A DNA stretch of 64,000 nucleotides from Peptoniphilus lacydonensis (GTDB taxonomy: Bacteria; Bacillota; Clostridia; Tissierellales; Peptoniphilaceae), in contig NZ_FNWF01000003.1 of NCBI RefSeq assembly GCF_900106515.1, forward strand, positions 992,001 to 1,056,000, given 5' to 3'. Made by a program: the position numbers and the translations under genes. The notes beneath the pieces were generated by a model, which searched no databases, was not told the DNA's origin, and was given only the letters and a program-made list of their open reading frames with translations. Below are positions 44,150 to 51,963 of the stretch, piece after piece (the stretch's first letter is position 1; the number at the start of each line of letters is the position of its first letter).

Positions 44150-45058
44150 GTGGGAGTTAAGGCTTATAGAATTTCAATTAATGATGAAAAAGTATTTAAT
44201 GATTTTGTAAAAAACAATGAAATTTGTTTCAATAGTGAAGAAGATATTTCAAGTAGAGAAAACTTGAAAGAATATTTGGACATAAAAAACATGAGTCCGA
44301 GGGTTGCAACTTCACTTGTCAATTTGCTTGATAAGTTAAATAAAGATGATTTTCTTTGGCTTAAAAATAAAGATAATTTTGCCCTAGGAAAAGTTTTGGA
44401 AAAGTTTCAATATGGAAAGAATAAATCTAAAGTAGATATTGAATTTATAGAAATAAGAGAGATAGATGATAAAATAAAATCCACATTTAGAGGGGCAAAA
44501 TATGCGACTATAAAAGATGAGGATTTTATAAAATTAAGTGAAGAGTATTTTTACAAGGCTCTAAAAGAAAGAGAAAGTTCAAACTTAGAAGAAATTTCAA
44601 AGCATGAAAATAGTGGGAAAATTTCCTTTACTAAAAAAGATTCAGATGAAGAAAAATCTCTCGTTGTAAATCCTATAAGATTTTTGCTTCCACTTGATGA
44701 TACAGATTTTTCGGAAAAAGAAAAATTAGAAATAGACTACAAAGAAAAGAAAAATTTAGATAATAAAGATTTTGAAATAATTATGGAAATAAATCCAAGT
44801 ATTAAAGAAAAAAATAAAGATACATCCGTGGAAGTTAGGAAAAACAATTTACCAATGATTTACGAAATCAAAGATCTAAAAGAAGTAGAGGAAAAAACCT
44901 ATTCATTAATTAATGATTATAATGATATCTTCCTAAGACAGGTTAAGTTGGCATTTGAAATTTATGAGATGAATGTAAAAAATGTAGAAAAGATTCAAAA
45001 AAATTTTTTTGAAGAGTATTTCAAATTTTGGAATAATATTTTGGGAAATTCAAAATAG
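44150..45058 (+). CDS. Uncharacterised protein, possible PUA-like N-terminus
   Basis: A 302-residue protein starting at GTG 44150 with a perfect AAGGAGGG site. Residues about 60-115 (DDFLWLKNKDNFALGKVLEK, then DIEFIEIREIDDKIKSTFRG) faintly resemble the PUA/EVE-like N-terminal domains of some restriction-system proteins: a conserved Trp, a Gly strand and 'STFRGAKYATI'. The second half is charged and helical with no recognised domain. No signal peptide or membrane segment. It sits between a radical SAM gene and an AI-2E family transporter and is probably co-transcribed with both. Confidence 0.5.
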   Translation: MGVKAYRISINDEKVFNDFVKNNEICFNSEEDISSRENLKEYLDIKNMSPRVATSLVNLLDKLNKDDFLWLKNKDNFALGKVLEKFQYGKNKSKVDIEFIEIREIDDKIKSTFRGAKYATIKDEDFIKLSEEYFYKALKERESSNLEEISKHENSGKISFTKKDSDEEKSLVVNPIRFLLPLDDTDFSEKEKLEIDYKEKKNLDNKDFEIIMEINPSIKEKNKDTSVEVRKNNLPMIYEIKDLKEVEEKTYSLINDYNDIFLRQVKLAFEIYEMNVKNVEKIQKNFFEEYFKFWNNILGNSK

Positions 45059-45070
45059 AAAGGGAGATTC

Positions 45071-46285
45071 ATGGAAGAAAAAAATGAGAAAAGGGAAATA
45101 GAAAAGAGTGTTGTAAGAAAATTGTCCTTTAAAAAAGAGGTTTATAAGAAGGTTTTCTTGACAGGACTTGCACTTTTATTTGTAGCTTATTTATTTGCAA
45201 AAAGTAATTACATATTTTCTGGAATTGGAGTATTTTTTGGTATAATTTCACCCTTTATTCTAGGTGCAGTTTTTGCTTTTATAATGAAAATACCTCTAAA
45301 CTTCTTTGAAAATAAAGTTTTTAATAAAATAGAAAATAAAAATTTTCAAAAACACAAGAGATCTATTTCCATTACTATTTCTTTTATCCTATTAATACTT
45401 ATAATTTATATAATAAGTGTTATCATTGCACCTCAAATTGCAAATTCTTTTAATGGACTTAAAAAATCGCTGCCCAGTTTTTTGCAAATGGCAATAGATA
45501 AAACTAGAGAAATACCCTTTTTAAATGAATATTCTAACAGATTGCAACAAGAATATGACAATTTAAGCTGGAATGAAATATTTAATAGAGTAAAAAGTTT
45601 TATGACATCGGATGAAAAATCGACAGCTATTTTAAACAATGCACTTTCTACCGCTTCAAGCATAATAGGAGGACTTTTTTCTTTTTTTCTTGCCGTAATT
45701 ACTTCAATCTATATATTGGCAGATAAAGAAAGCCTTGGATACCAATCCACAAGAATTTGCTACTCAATGTTTGACGACAAAGTTGCAGACAAGATTCTTC
45801 ATGTTGCACACCTTTTGCATGAAAATTTTTTTGGATTTATAAAAGGGCAATTGGCAGTTTCAACTCTTATAGGAATTGCAACATTTATATCCAGTTTTAT
45901 TTTAAGAATTCCCAATGCAGCGACTCTTGGCATTATAGTTGGAGTTACTGATCTAGTGCCGATTATTGGACCTTTTTTAGGTGGGGCAATGGGATTTATT
46001 ATGATTGCAATAGAAGATTTAACAAAAGCTTTTGCTTTTTTAATTTTAATAGTTATTTTACAACAAGTCGAATCAAATTTAGTTTATCCAAAACTTGTTG
46101 GAGGAAAAGTTGGTCTTCCATCTCTTTGGACTCTTATTGCAATAACAGTTGGCGGTTCACTCTTTGGTGTTGTGGGAATGTGGATTTTTGTGCCACTTGC
46201 ATCTACAATTTATGAACTTATAAAAGAGTATACTGAGAGAAAAATAAATGAAAAAAATTTAGAGCTCAGAATTAAAAAAATTTAA
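45071..46285 (+). CDS. AI-2E family transporter (TerC/YtvI-like permease)
   Basis: A 404-residue polytopic protein with about eight membrane segments and a cytoplasmic basic N-terminus. The family signature LGIIVGVTDLVPIIGPFLGG is near residue 296-315, and QVESNLVYPKLVGGKVGLPSLWTL near 335. Members are named after the E. coli autoinducer-2 exporter TqsA, but many act as Na+/H+ antiporters or have unknown substrates, so quorum signalling should not be assumed. Starts at ATG 45071 after AAAGGGAG. Confidence 0.87.
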   Translation: MEEKNEKREIEKSVVRKLSFKKEVYKKVFLTGLALLFVAYLFAKSNYIFSGIGVFFGIISPFILGAVFAFIMKIPLNFFENKVFNKIENKNFQKHKRSISITISFILLILIIYIISVIIAPQIANSFNGLKKSLPSFLQMAIDKTREIPFLNEYSNRLQQEYDNLSWNEIFNRVKSFMTSDEKSTAILNNALSTASSIIGGLFSFFLAVITSIYILADKESLGYQSTRICYSMFDDKVADKILHVAHLLHENFFGFIKGQLAVSTLIGIATFISSFILRIPNAATLGIIVGVTDLVPIIGPFLGGAMGFIMIAIEDLTKAFAFLILIVILQQVESNLVYPKLVGGKVGLPSLWTLIAITVGGSLFGVVGMWIFVPLASTIYELIKEYTERKINEKNLELRIKKI

Positions 46286-46298
46286 AACAAAAAATAAA

Positions 46299-46336
46299 AA
46301 CTGACTAGAATTTTAAAACTCCAGTCAGTTTTTTGT
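46299..46336 (+). terminator. Bidirectional terminator
   Basis: AACTGACT at 46299-46306 pairs with AGTCAGTT at 46323-46330, with further pairing inside the loop. T-runs follow on both strands, so it can serve the AI-2E gene (plus) and the ferritin-like gene (minus). Confidence 0.9.
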
Positions 46337-46353
46337 AGAAAAATTTTTAAGAA

Positions 46354-46698
46354 TTATTTGCTTTTCTTTTTGCTAGTATTTTTTTCTTTTTTATCGTCTT
46401 TTTTACTATTTTCTTCTGCTTCTAAAATATTACCTTCGCAGAATAAGTAAGTTCGCATTTGTTCGTCCCATCCATCTTGATTGCGTCTTAGCCATTCAAG
46501 AGTCATCATTGCGTGTTCGATTTCTTCTTCAGCGTTGTGCCACATAATTTCTTTTAAATCTTTGTCATTTGTTACAGCAACTCTTTGGTAATACCAGTCA
46601 ACTGCTGCAATTTCTTCTTTAAAAGAGTTAATTGCTCGAATAATTTCTCTTTCCTTTTTAGTCATTTCACTAGCGGGTTCATGATAATCGTTAGCCAT
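46354..46698 (-). CDS. Encapsulated-ferritin-like protein (EncFtn family), free-standing
   Basis: A 114-residue two-helix ferritin-like protein. It aligns with encapsulated ferritin: YHEP at the start, FKEEIAAVDWYYQR and AEEEIEHAMMTLEWLRR. Candidate iron ligands Glu29, Glu59 and His62 keep exactly the spacing (30 and 3) of Glu32, Glu62 and His65 in the Rhodospirillum rubrum protein, which assembles into an open decamer with ferroxidase activity. The C-terminal tail (about 95-114) is Lys/Glu-rich and shows no encapsulin-targeting peptide. No encapsulin gene is in the window. Either a diverged, independent ferroxidase or one that uses an encapsulin elsewhere by another route. Confidence 0.82.
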   Translation of the reverse strand: MANDYHEPASEMTKKEREIIRAINSFKEEIAAVDWYYQRVAVTNDKDLKEIMWHNAEEEIEHAMMTLEWLRRNQDGWDEQMRTYLFCEGNILEAEENSKKDDKKEKNTSKKKSK

Positions 46699-46798
46699 AA
46701 TATCCTCCTTAAAAAAATAAAAAATACAATCTTATACATAGATTATAGCACTAATAAGATATCAGTCAATCGTTTCATTTTTTGAAAAATTTTAACTG

Positions 46799-46807
46799 TG
46801 ATATAAT
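46799..46807 (+). promoter_or_regulatory. Extended -10 promoter of osmoprotectant operon
   Basis: TG, one base, TATAAT at 46799-46807, 37 bp before the opuCA-like start. TTGAAA at 46782 is too close (14-bp spacer) for a standard -35. Confidence 0.5.
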
Positions 46808-46843
46808 GTTAATAAGATAGGTTTGGAATAAAGGGGGAGTATA

Positions 46844-48064
46844 ATGATAGAATTTAAAAACGTAAGTAAAATTTATCCTGGAAATCAAGTTGCAGCGGAA
46901 AATATAAATTTAAAATTTAATGATGGAGAATTTATATGTTTCATTGGAGCTAGTGGTTCAGGGAAAACTACTTGCATGAGAATGATCAATAGAATGAACG
47001 ATATTACTAGTGGCGAGATTTTAATAAATGGTGTAAATATAAATGAAATGGATGCAGTTGATCTTAGAAGACAGATAGGATATGTAATACAACAAATAGG
47101 ACTTCTGCCACATATGACAGTTTATGATAACATTGTTTTAGTGCCAAGGCTTTTAAAGTGGGAAGAAGATAAGTTAAGACCAATTGCAGAAAACTTAATC
47201 GAAAAAGTTGATCTTCCTCTTTCTTATTTAGATAAATATCCATCAGAACTATCTGGAGGACAACAACAAAGAATTGGAGTTATAAGAGCTCTTGCAGCAG
47301 ATCAAGATATTATTTTAATGGATGAACCCTTTGGGGCACTTGACCCTATAACTAGAGATGCACTTCAAAAACTTGTTAAAAGACTTCAAAAAGAAATGGG
47401 AAAGACAATCGTCTTTGTTTCTCACGATATGGACGAGGCGCTTACTCTAGCAGATAAAATTGTAATTATGAAAAAAGGACATGTTGAGCAATTTGATACG
47501 CCAGAGAACATTTTGAAAAATCCTGCCAGCAAATATGTAGAAGAAATGCTTGGAGAAGAGAAACTAAATGAAGCAAAAACTTCTTATAGAACAGTAGAAA
47601 CAATAATGTTAAAAAATCCTGTTTCACTGACAAAGGATAGATCCACTTATGATGCTCTAGCTCTTATGAGAAATAAAAGGGTAGATACAATTTTTGTGAC
47701 AGACGAAGATAATCATCTTCTTGGTGCAGTAGGGATGTTTGACATTGGAAGATTTGGGAAAAACATTAAATCTTTAGAAGAAGTCATGGAAAAAGTTTAT
47801 GCAATCAAAGAAGATACTGTTATCATGAATGCCATTCGTGATATTTATAATTTAGATATTAAAAATCTTCCTGTTGTTGATTATGAAAATAAATTGGTGG
47901 GGCTTGTAACTAGAGCATCTGTCGTGGATACAATTTATACAAATCTTTGGGAAAATGAGGACGAAGTAGAAGAAGGAGAAATCTTTGAAGAAGATAATTT
48001 ATCAGAACTTATAAAAGATGCATCAGGGGATTCATCTAAAAAGATAGGTGAGAATGATGATTGA
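46844..48064 (+). CDS. opuCA: OpuC-type osmoprotectant ABC ATPase with CBS pair
   Basis: A 406-residue ATPase. The ATPase domain (about 1-240) has Walker A GASGSGKTT near residue 36, Q-loop YVIQQIGLLPHMTV, signature LSGGQQQRIG near 133 and Walker B IILMDEPFGALDP. Residues about 250-375 form two CBS domains, the ionic-strength or nucleotide sensor of OpuCA/OpuAA proteins. An acidic tail follows. It heads a four-gene operon (ATPase, permease, lipoprotein, permease) typical of glycine betaine, carnitine or choline uptake. Symbol given by homology of the full layout. Confidence 0.9.
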   Translation: MIEFKNVSKIYPGNQVAAENINLKFNDGEFICFIGASGSGKTTCMRMINRMNDITSGEILINGVNINEMDAVDLRRQIGYVIQQIGLLPHMTVYDNIVLVPRLLKWEEDKLRPIAENLIEKVDLPLSYLDKYPSELSGGQQQRIGVIRALAADQDIILMDEPFGALDPITRDALQKLVKRLQKEMGKTIVFVSHDMDEALTLADKIVIMKKGHVEQFDTPENILKNPASKYVEEMLGEEKLNEAKTSYRTVETIMLKNPVSLTKDRSTYDALALMRNKRVDTIFVTDEDNHLLGAVGMFDIGRFGKNIKSLEEVMEKVYAIKEDTVIMNAIRDIYNLDIKNLPVVDYENKLVGLVTRASVVDTIYTNLWENEDEVEEGEIFEEDNLSELIKDASGDSSKKIGENDD

Positions 48065-48692
48065 TTATCTACTTTCAAATAGTGCAGAAATTTTTGCAAA
48101 ATCAATGGAGCATCTATTTATTGCTTCCGTTTCATTATTTTTTGGGATACTAGTTGCTGTTCCTATTGGGATTTTGCTAACTAGATCTAAAACTGCAGCA
48201 AAAATTGTGATGGCAATTGCATCAGTCTTACAAACTGTTCCTTCCTTTGCACTTCTTGCTCTTATGATTCCAATTTTTGGAGTTGGGAAAAAACCAGCCA
48301 TAGTTTCGCTTTTCATTTATTCACTTCTTCCAATCTTGAGAAATACTTATCTTGGGATAGCGGGAGTAAATGAAAATTTAATTGATGCAGCTAGAGGAAT
48401 GGGAATGACAAAATCACAAATTTTATTTAAAGTACAAATTCCAATGGCAATGCCTGTAATGATGAGCGGGATTAGACTTTCTGCAGTATATGTTCTTGCA
48501 TGGACAACTCTTGCATCTTATGTAGGAGCAGGTGGACTCGGCGATTTTATTTTTAATGGCCTTACAAATGCAATAATGCCAATGGTAGTATGGGGGACTA
48601 TTCCTGTTACGCTAATGGCAATTATAGTTGATTTTTTATTTGGAATTTTGGAAGAAAAACTTTCACCTAATAAAACTAGTGAGGTGGCATGA
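48057..48692 (+). CDS. opuCB: OpuC-type osmoprotectant ABC permease 1
   Basis: A 211-residue permease with five or six membrane segments. The EAA-type loop is LIDAARGMGMTKSQILFKVQIPMAMPVMMSGIRLS near 110-145. Among GTG 48048, ATG 48054 and ATG 48057, the last is best spaced from AGGTG at 48046-48050. It overlaps the ATPase stop by 8 bp. It pairs with the second permease at 49659. Confidence 0.9.
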   Translation: MIDYLLSNSAEIFAKSMEHLFIASVSLFFGILVAVPIGILLTRSKTAAKIVMAIASVLQTVPSFALLALMIPIFGVGKKPAIVSLFIYSLLPILRNTYLGIAGVNENLIDAARGMGMTKSQILFKVQIPMAMPVMMSGIRLSAVYVLAWTTLASYVGAGGLGDFIFNGLTNAIMPMVVWGTIPVTLMAIIVDFLFGILEEKLSPNKTSEVA

Positions 48693-49666
48693 TGAAAAAA
48701 TTAAAAAAATTAATTTTTATAATTTTAATTGCGTCACTTTTAACATCTTGTACACTTCCGGGTATTGGTGGAAACACAAAGACAAATGTAGTTGTTGCCA
48801 CAGGTTCTAATACAGAAAGACAAATTTTGGGAGAAATGGTAAAACAGATGATAGAGCATCATACTGATCTTGATGTTTCACTTATAACAAATTTATCTTC
48901 ATCTGTTTTAAATCACATAGCAATGTTAAAAGGAGATGTAAATGTAGTTGGTGCGATGTACACAGGCACAGCACTTAGTGGCGAACTTGGTATGGATCCT
49001 ATAAGAGATCCAGATGAAGCACAAAAAGTTGTAATGAAAGAATATTACAAGAGATGGAATAGATATTGGTATCCTTCTTTTGGATTTGATAACACATATG
49101 CCTTTATGGTTACAAGAAAATTTGCAGAAGAAAATAATCTTAAAAAAGTTTCAGATTTAGAAAAATTATCTGACAAGATAAGTGTTGGAGTTGACACTGC
49201 TTGGATAACAAGAGAAGGAGATGGCTATAAAGCTTTCGAAGATATATATGGATATAAATTTAAAACCATTTATCCAATGGACATTGGACTTGTTTATACA
49301 GCACTTGCAAGTGGAGAAATGGATGCAGTACTTGGATATTCAACTGATGGAAAAATTTCATCTTATGATTTGGTTGTACTTGAAGATGATAAAAGACTGT
49401 TTCCACCTTATGACTGTTCGCCAGTTGCATCAAGTGAAATAATTGAAAAGTATCCAGAAGTTGAAGAAGCTATATTGAAACTTATGGGAAAAATTTCTTC
49501 GGAAACTATGCAGGAATTAAATAGACAAGCTGATGAAGATTTAGTAGAACCACAAAAAGTTGCAGAAAACTTTTTAAAGAAAAATAATTATTTTGAAGAT
49601 GTAGAAGTTGATAAGAAAGAATTGCAAAAGTATAAAGAATTTGTGAAGGGAGGAAAGGATGTCTGA
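48692..49666 (+). CDS. opuCC: OpuC-type osmoprotectant-binding lipoprotein
   Basis: A 324-residue lipoprotein. The signal peptide is followed by lipobox LLTSC with Cys at about residue 20. The OpuAC/ProX fold is evident: VVVATGSNTERQILGEMVKQM, GAMYTGTALSGELGMDP, NTYAFMVTRKFAEENNL and LFPPYDCSPVASSEI. The binding pocket of this family is an aromatic cage, but substrate choice among betaine, carnitine and choline cannot be read here. ATG 48692 lies 7 bp after GAGG; ATG 48689 overlaps the site. Confidence 0.9.
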   Translation: MKKLKKLIFIILIASLLTSCTLPGIGGNTKTNVVVATGSNTERQILGEMVKQMIEHHTDLDVSLITNLSSSVLNHIAMLKGDVNVVGAMYTGTALSGELGMDPIRDPDEAQKVVMKEYYKRWNRYWYPSFGFDNTYAFMVTRKFAEENNLKKVSDLEKLSDKISVGVDTAWITREGDGYKAFEDIYGYKFKTIYPMDIGLVYTALASGEMDAVLGYSTDGKISSYDLVVLEDDKRLFPPYDCSPVASSEIIEKYPEVEEAILKLMGKISSETMQELNRQADEDLVEPQKVAENFLKKNNYFEDVEVDKKELQKYKEFVKGGKDV

Positions 49667-50303
49667 AGTATTTTATTATTATGGGAAAAATTCAAGTTAT
49701 GTATTTGAACAATTTATTAGACACTTTTTAATATCGATATATGGAGTTTTATTTGCGGCATTAATTGCAATTCCTCTAGGATTTTTTGTTGCAAGAAGAA
49801 AAAAACTTTCTAGAATAACAATTAGTATAGCAAATGTGATGCAAACTATTCCTTCTCTTGCTATGCTTGCTATTTTGATGTTTGCAATAGGAACTGGTCC
49901 AAACACAGTTGTATTTGCAGTTTTTCTTTACGCAATACTTCCAATTTTAAAAAACACAGTTTCTGGTATAAACTCAGTAACACCAGAACTTATTGATGCA
50001 GCAACAGGAATGGGAATGACGAAAAAACAACTTATGACTAAAGTAGAACTCCCCCTTGCCATTTCGATTATAATGGGTGGCATAAGAAATGCACTAGTAC
50101 TTGCGATAGGAGTTACAGCAGTAGGTACTTTCATAGGAGCAGGAGGACTAGGAGATATTATAACTAGAGGAATAACAGTAGCAAATGGCAGTCCAATAAT
50201 AATTGCTGGCGCTATACCAACAGCTCTTATGGCAGTTTTAGCAGATTTAGTTCTTGGAACAATAGAAAATAAACTTACACCGAGAACTTTTACAAAAATA
50301 TAG
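49659..50303 (+). CDS. opuCD: OpuC-type osmoprotectant ABC permease 2
   Basis: A 214-residue permease homologous to the first one; EAA-type loop LIDAATGMGMTKKQLMTKVELPLAISIIMGGIRNA near 112-147. ATG 49659 is preceded by GAAGGGAGG and overlaps the binding-protein stop by 8 bp. Last gene of the operon, closed by the terminator at 50312. Confidence 0.9.
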   Translation: MSEVFYYYGKNSSYVFEQFIRHFLISIYGVLFAALIAIPLGFFVARRKKLSRITISIANVMQTIPSLAMLAILMFAIGTGPNTVVFAVFLYAILPILKNTVSGINSVTPELIDAATGMGMTKKQLMTKVELPLAISIIMGGIRNALVLAIGVTAVGTFIGAGGLGDIITRGITVANGSPIIIAGAIPTALMAVLADLVLGTIENKLTPRTFTKI

Positions 50304-50311
50304 AATATATA

Positions 50312-50337
50312 AAACTCAGAGCCTTGCCCTGAGTTTT
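50312..50337 (+). terminator. Bidirectional terminator between convergent opuC and nhaC
   Basis: AAACTCAG at 50312-50319 pairs with CTGAGTTT at 50329-50336, with T-runs on both strands. Confidence 0.9.
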
Positions 50338-50350
50338 TTGCTAAAAATTT

Positions 50351-51652
50351 TTAATTATTATTTCTCTTAAAATCAAGTATGGAAATTATTATATTTACAA
50401 GAATAATGTAGTGATGGTAAAAAGAAAATAATATTGCAGCTATTGGACCACCAACCATTTCCATGGGAGTTCTGCCAGTTATATTCCATGGAATATATAA
50501 TGGAGTCATTATTGCAGAATTTTCTAAGTCCAAAGCAAGTTTGTAATTATCTTCATAATTGTCCCTTGCCATTTCATAAGTCATCATTGATGTCAAAGTT
50601 TGGTTTGCACTAAATCCTGCTATGACAAAGGAGATAAAAGACATAACTACCATGTTTGGAAGTTTTATAAACATTTTTCTCACATATTTTTTTACAGAAA
50701 CTAAAAGTTTTGTTTCTTTAAAAAATCCAAAGTAACCAGAAGATATGCTCACGATTAAAATCATTTTTTTCATAGAAAGTAATCCGCCCCCGTTAATTAA
50801 TTTTCCTGCACTGGATTCTATGTGAAAGCCAAATATAAGCGAATTTATAATGTCTATTATGTCTTTATTTTGGAAGAGAGCAGCGGAAATTATGGATAAT
50901 ATAATAGAGATTGTCATGTTAATTCTAATGTCTACTTTTAAAATAGCAAGGAGGATTATTGATAGCGTTGGAATTATTAACAAAGGATTGAAGTTAAAAA
51001 TTTCTGCAATGGAGTTTACACTATCTGAATTAATTTTTGCATCTATATTAAAGTTAAAAATTTGAAAAGTTATTAGAGTTAGGACTAATGGTATTACACA
51101 AGTTTTAAACATATTTTTTAAATTTACATATAGATCTGTCTTCGTTAGAGTTGCTACGAGAAGTGCTGATGTTGACATTGGAGAAGATCTGTCGCCAAAA
51201 TAACATCCTGACAAGATTGCACCACCAGTTACTAATGGACTAAAGTTCATTGCATTAGATATGGACATAGATATTATTCCTGCAGTAGATGCGGTACCAA
51301 GACTTGTTCCAGTTAAAATAGAAATTGCTGAATTAAATATAAATACGCCCACGTAGAAAAAATTTGGTGAAATTAAATTTGTGCCAATATAAATTATGTA
51401 TGCAATGGTTCCAGATAGTCTCCAGATTCCAGTAATCATTCCAATTAAAAGAAAGACTGCCAAGACAATTTTTGTTTCATTAAGTCCTGCAATAATCATT
51501 TTTTTAATTTCTTTTATCTTATAGTCTTTTAGAAGGGCGTAAATTATTAAAAGTATTAAATTAAAAAATAGTGCAATCACAATTGATATATTAAAAATTA
51601 TTGCCACAAACAAATTTATCATAAAAAGTATTAAAGTCACTAACTCTAACAT
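50351..51652 (-). CDS. nhaC: NhaC-family Na+/H+ antiporter
   Basis: A 433-residue membrane protein with about 11 helices. The family region GTSLGTASTAGIISMSIS near 115-132, and GAILSGCYFGDRSSPMSTSALLVATLT near 145-171 are clear NhaC signatures. It expels Na+ in exchange for H+, or malate/lactate in some relatives. The start is ATG 51652 (minus) because GGGTGAT lies 6 bp upstream; the longer frame from 51700 has no site. It converges on the opuC operon, a reasonable ion/osmotic-stress neighbourhood. Confidence 0.88.
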   Translation of the reverse strand: MLELVTLILFMINLFVAIIFNISIVIALFFNLILLIIYALLKDYKIKEIKKMIIAGLNETKIVLAVFLLIGMITGIWRLSGTIAYIIYIGTNLISPNFFYVGVFIFNSAISILTGTSLGTASTAGIISMSISNAMNFSPLVTGGAILSGCYFGDRSSPMSTSALLVATLTKTDLYVNLKNMFKTCVIPLVLTLITFQIFNFNIDAKINSDSVNSIAEIFNFNPLLIIPTLSIILLAILKVDIRINMTISIILSIISAALFQNKDIIDIINSLIFGFHIESSAGKLINGGGLLSMKKMILIVSISSGYFGFFKETKLLVSVKKYVRKMFIKLPNMVVMSFISFVIAGFSANQTLTSMMTYEMARDNYEDNYKLALDLENSAIMTPLYIPWNITGRTPMEMVGGPIAAILFSFYHHYIILVNIIISILDFKRNNN

Positions 51653-51963
51653 TAAATCACCCATATTTATTATAGAGTATTTATAAAATTTTAGTAACAT
51701 TGAAATAATTTATTATTTTTTTTATAAAAAATTTAATTTGATATTGCATGAGAGAAGAAGAAATAATATAATGGTTATTGTATTAAGTAACTGATACATA
51801 AATACAAAATAAAAAGGGGTTGACTTAACATAATAATAGACTTTTTTATATATAAATATTTTGAAAATATTTAAGAAATTATTTGAAGTTTTTTAAGAAA
51901 AATGAAGATTTTTGTTATGTAAAATTTATAAAGTTTACTATATAATTGTATGAGGAGGTTGAT
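51653..51963. other. Divergent intergenic region
   Basis: About 310 bp of AT-rich sequence between nhaC and the efflux operon. TTGACT occurs near 51819 but has no well-spaced -10. No ORF or hairpin of note. Confidence 0.4.
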
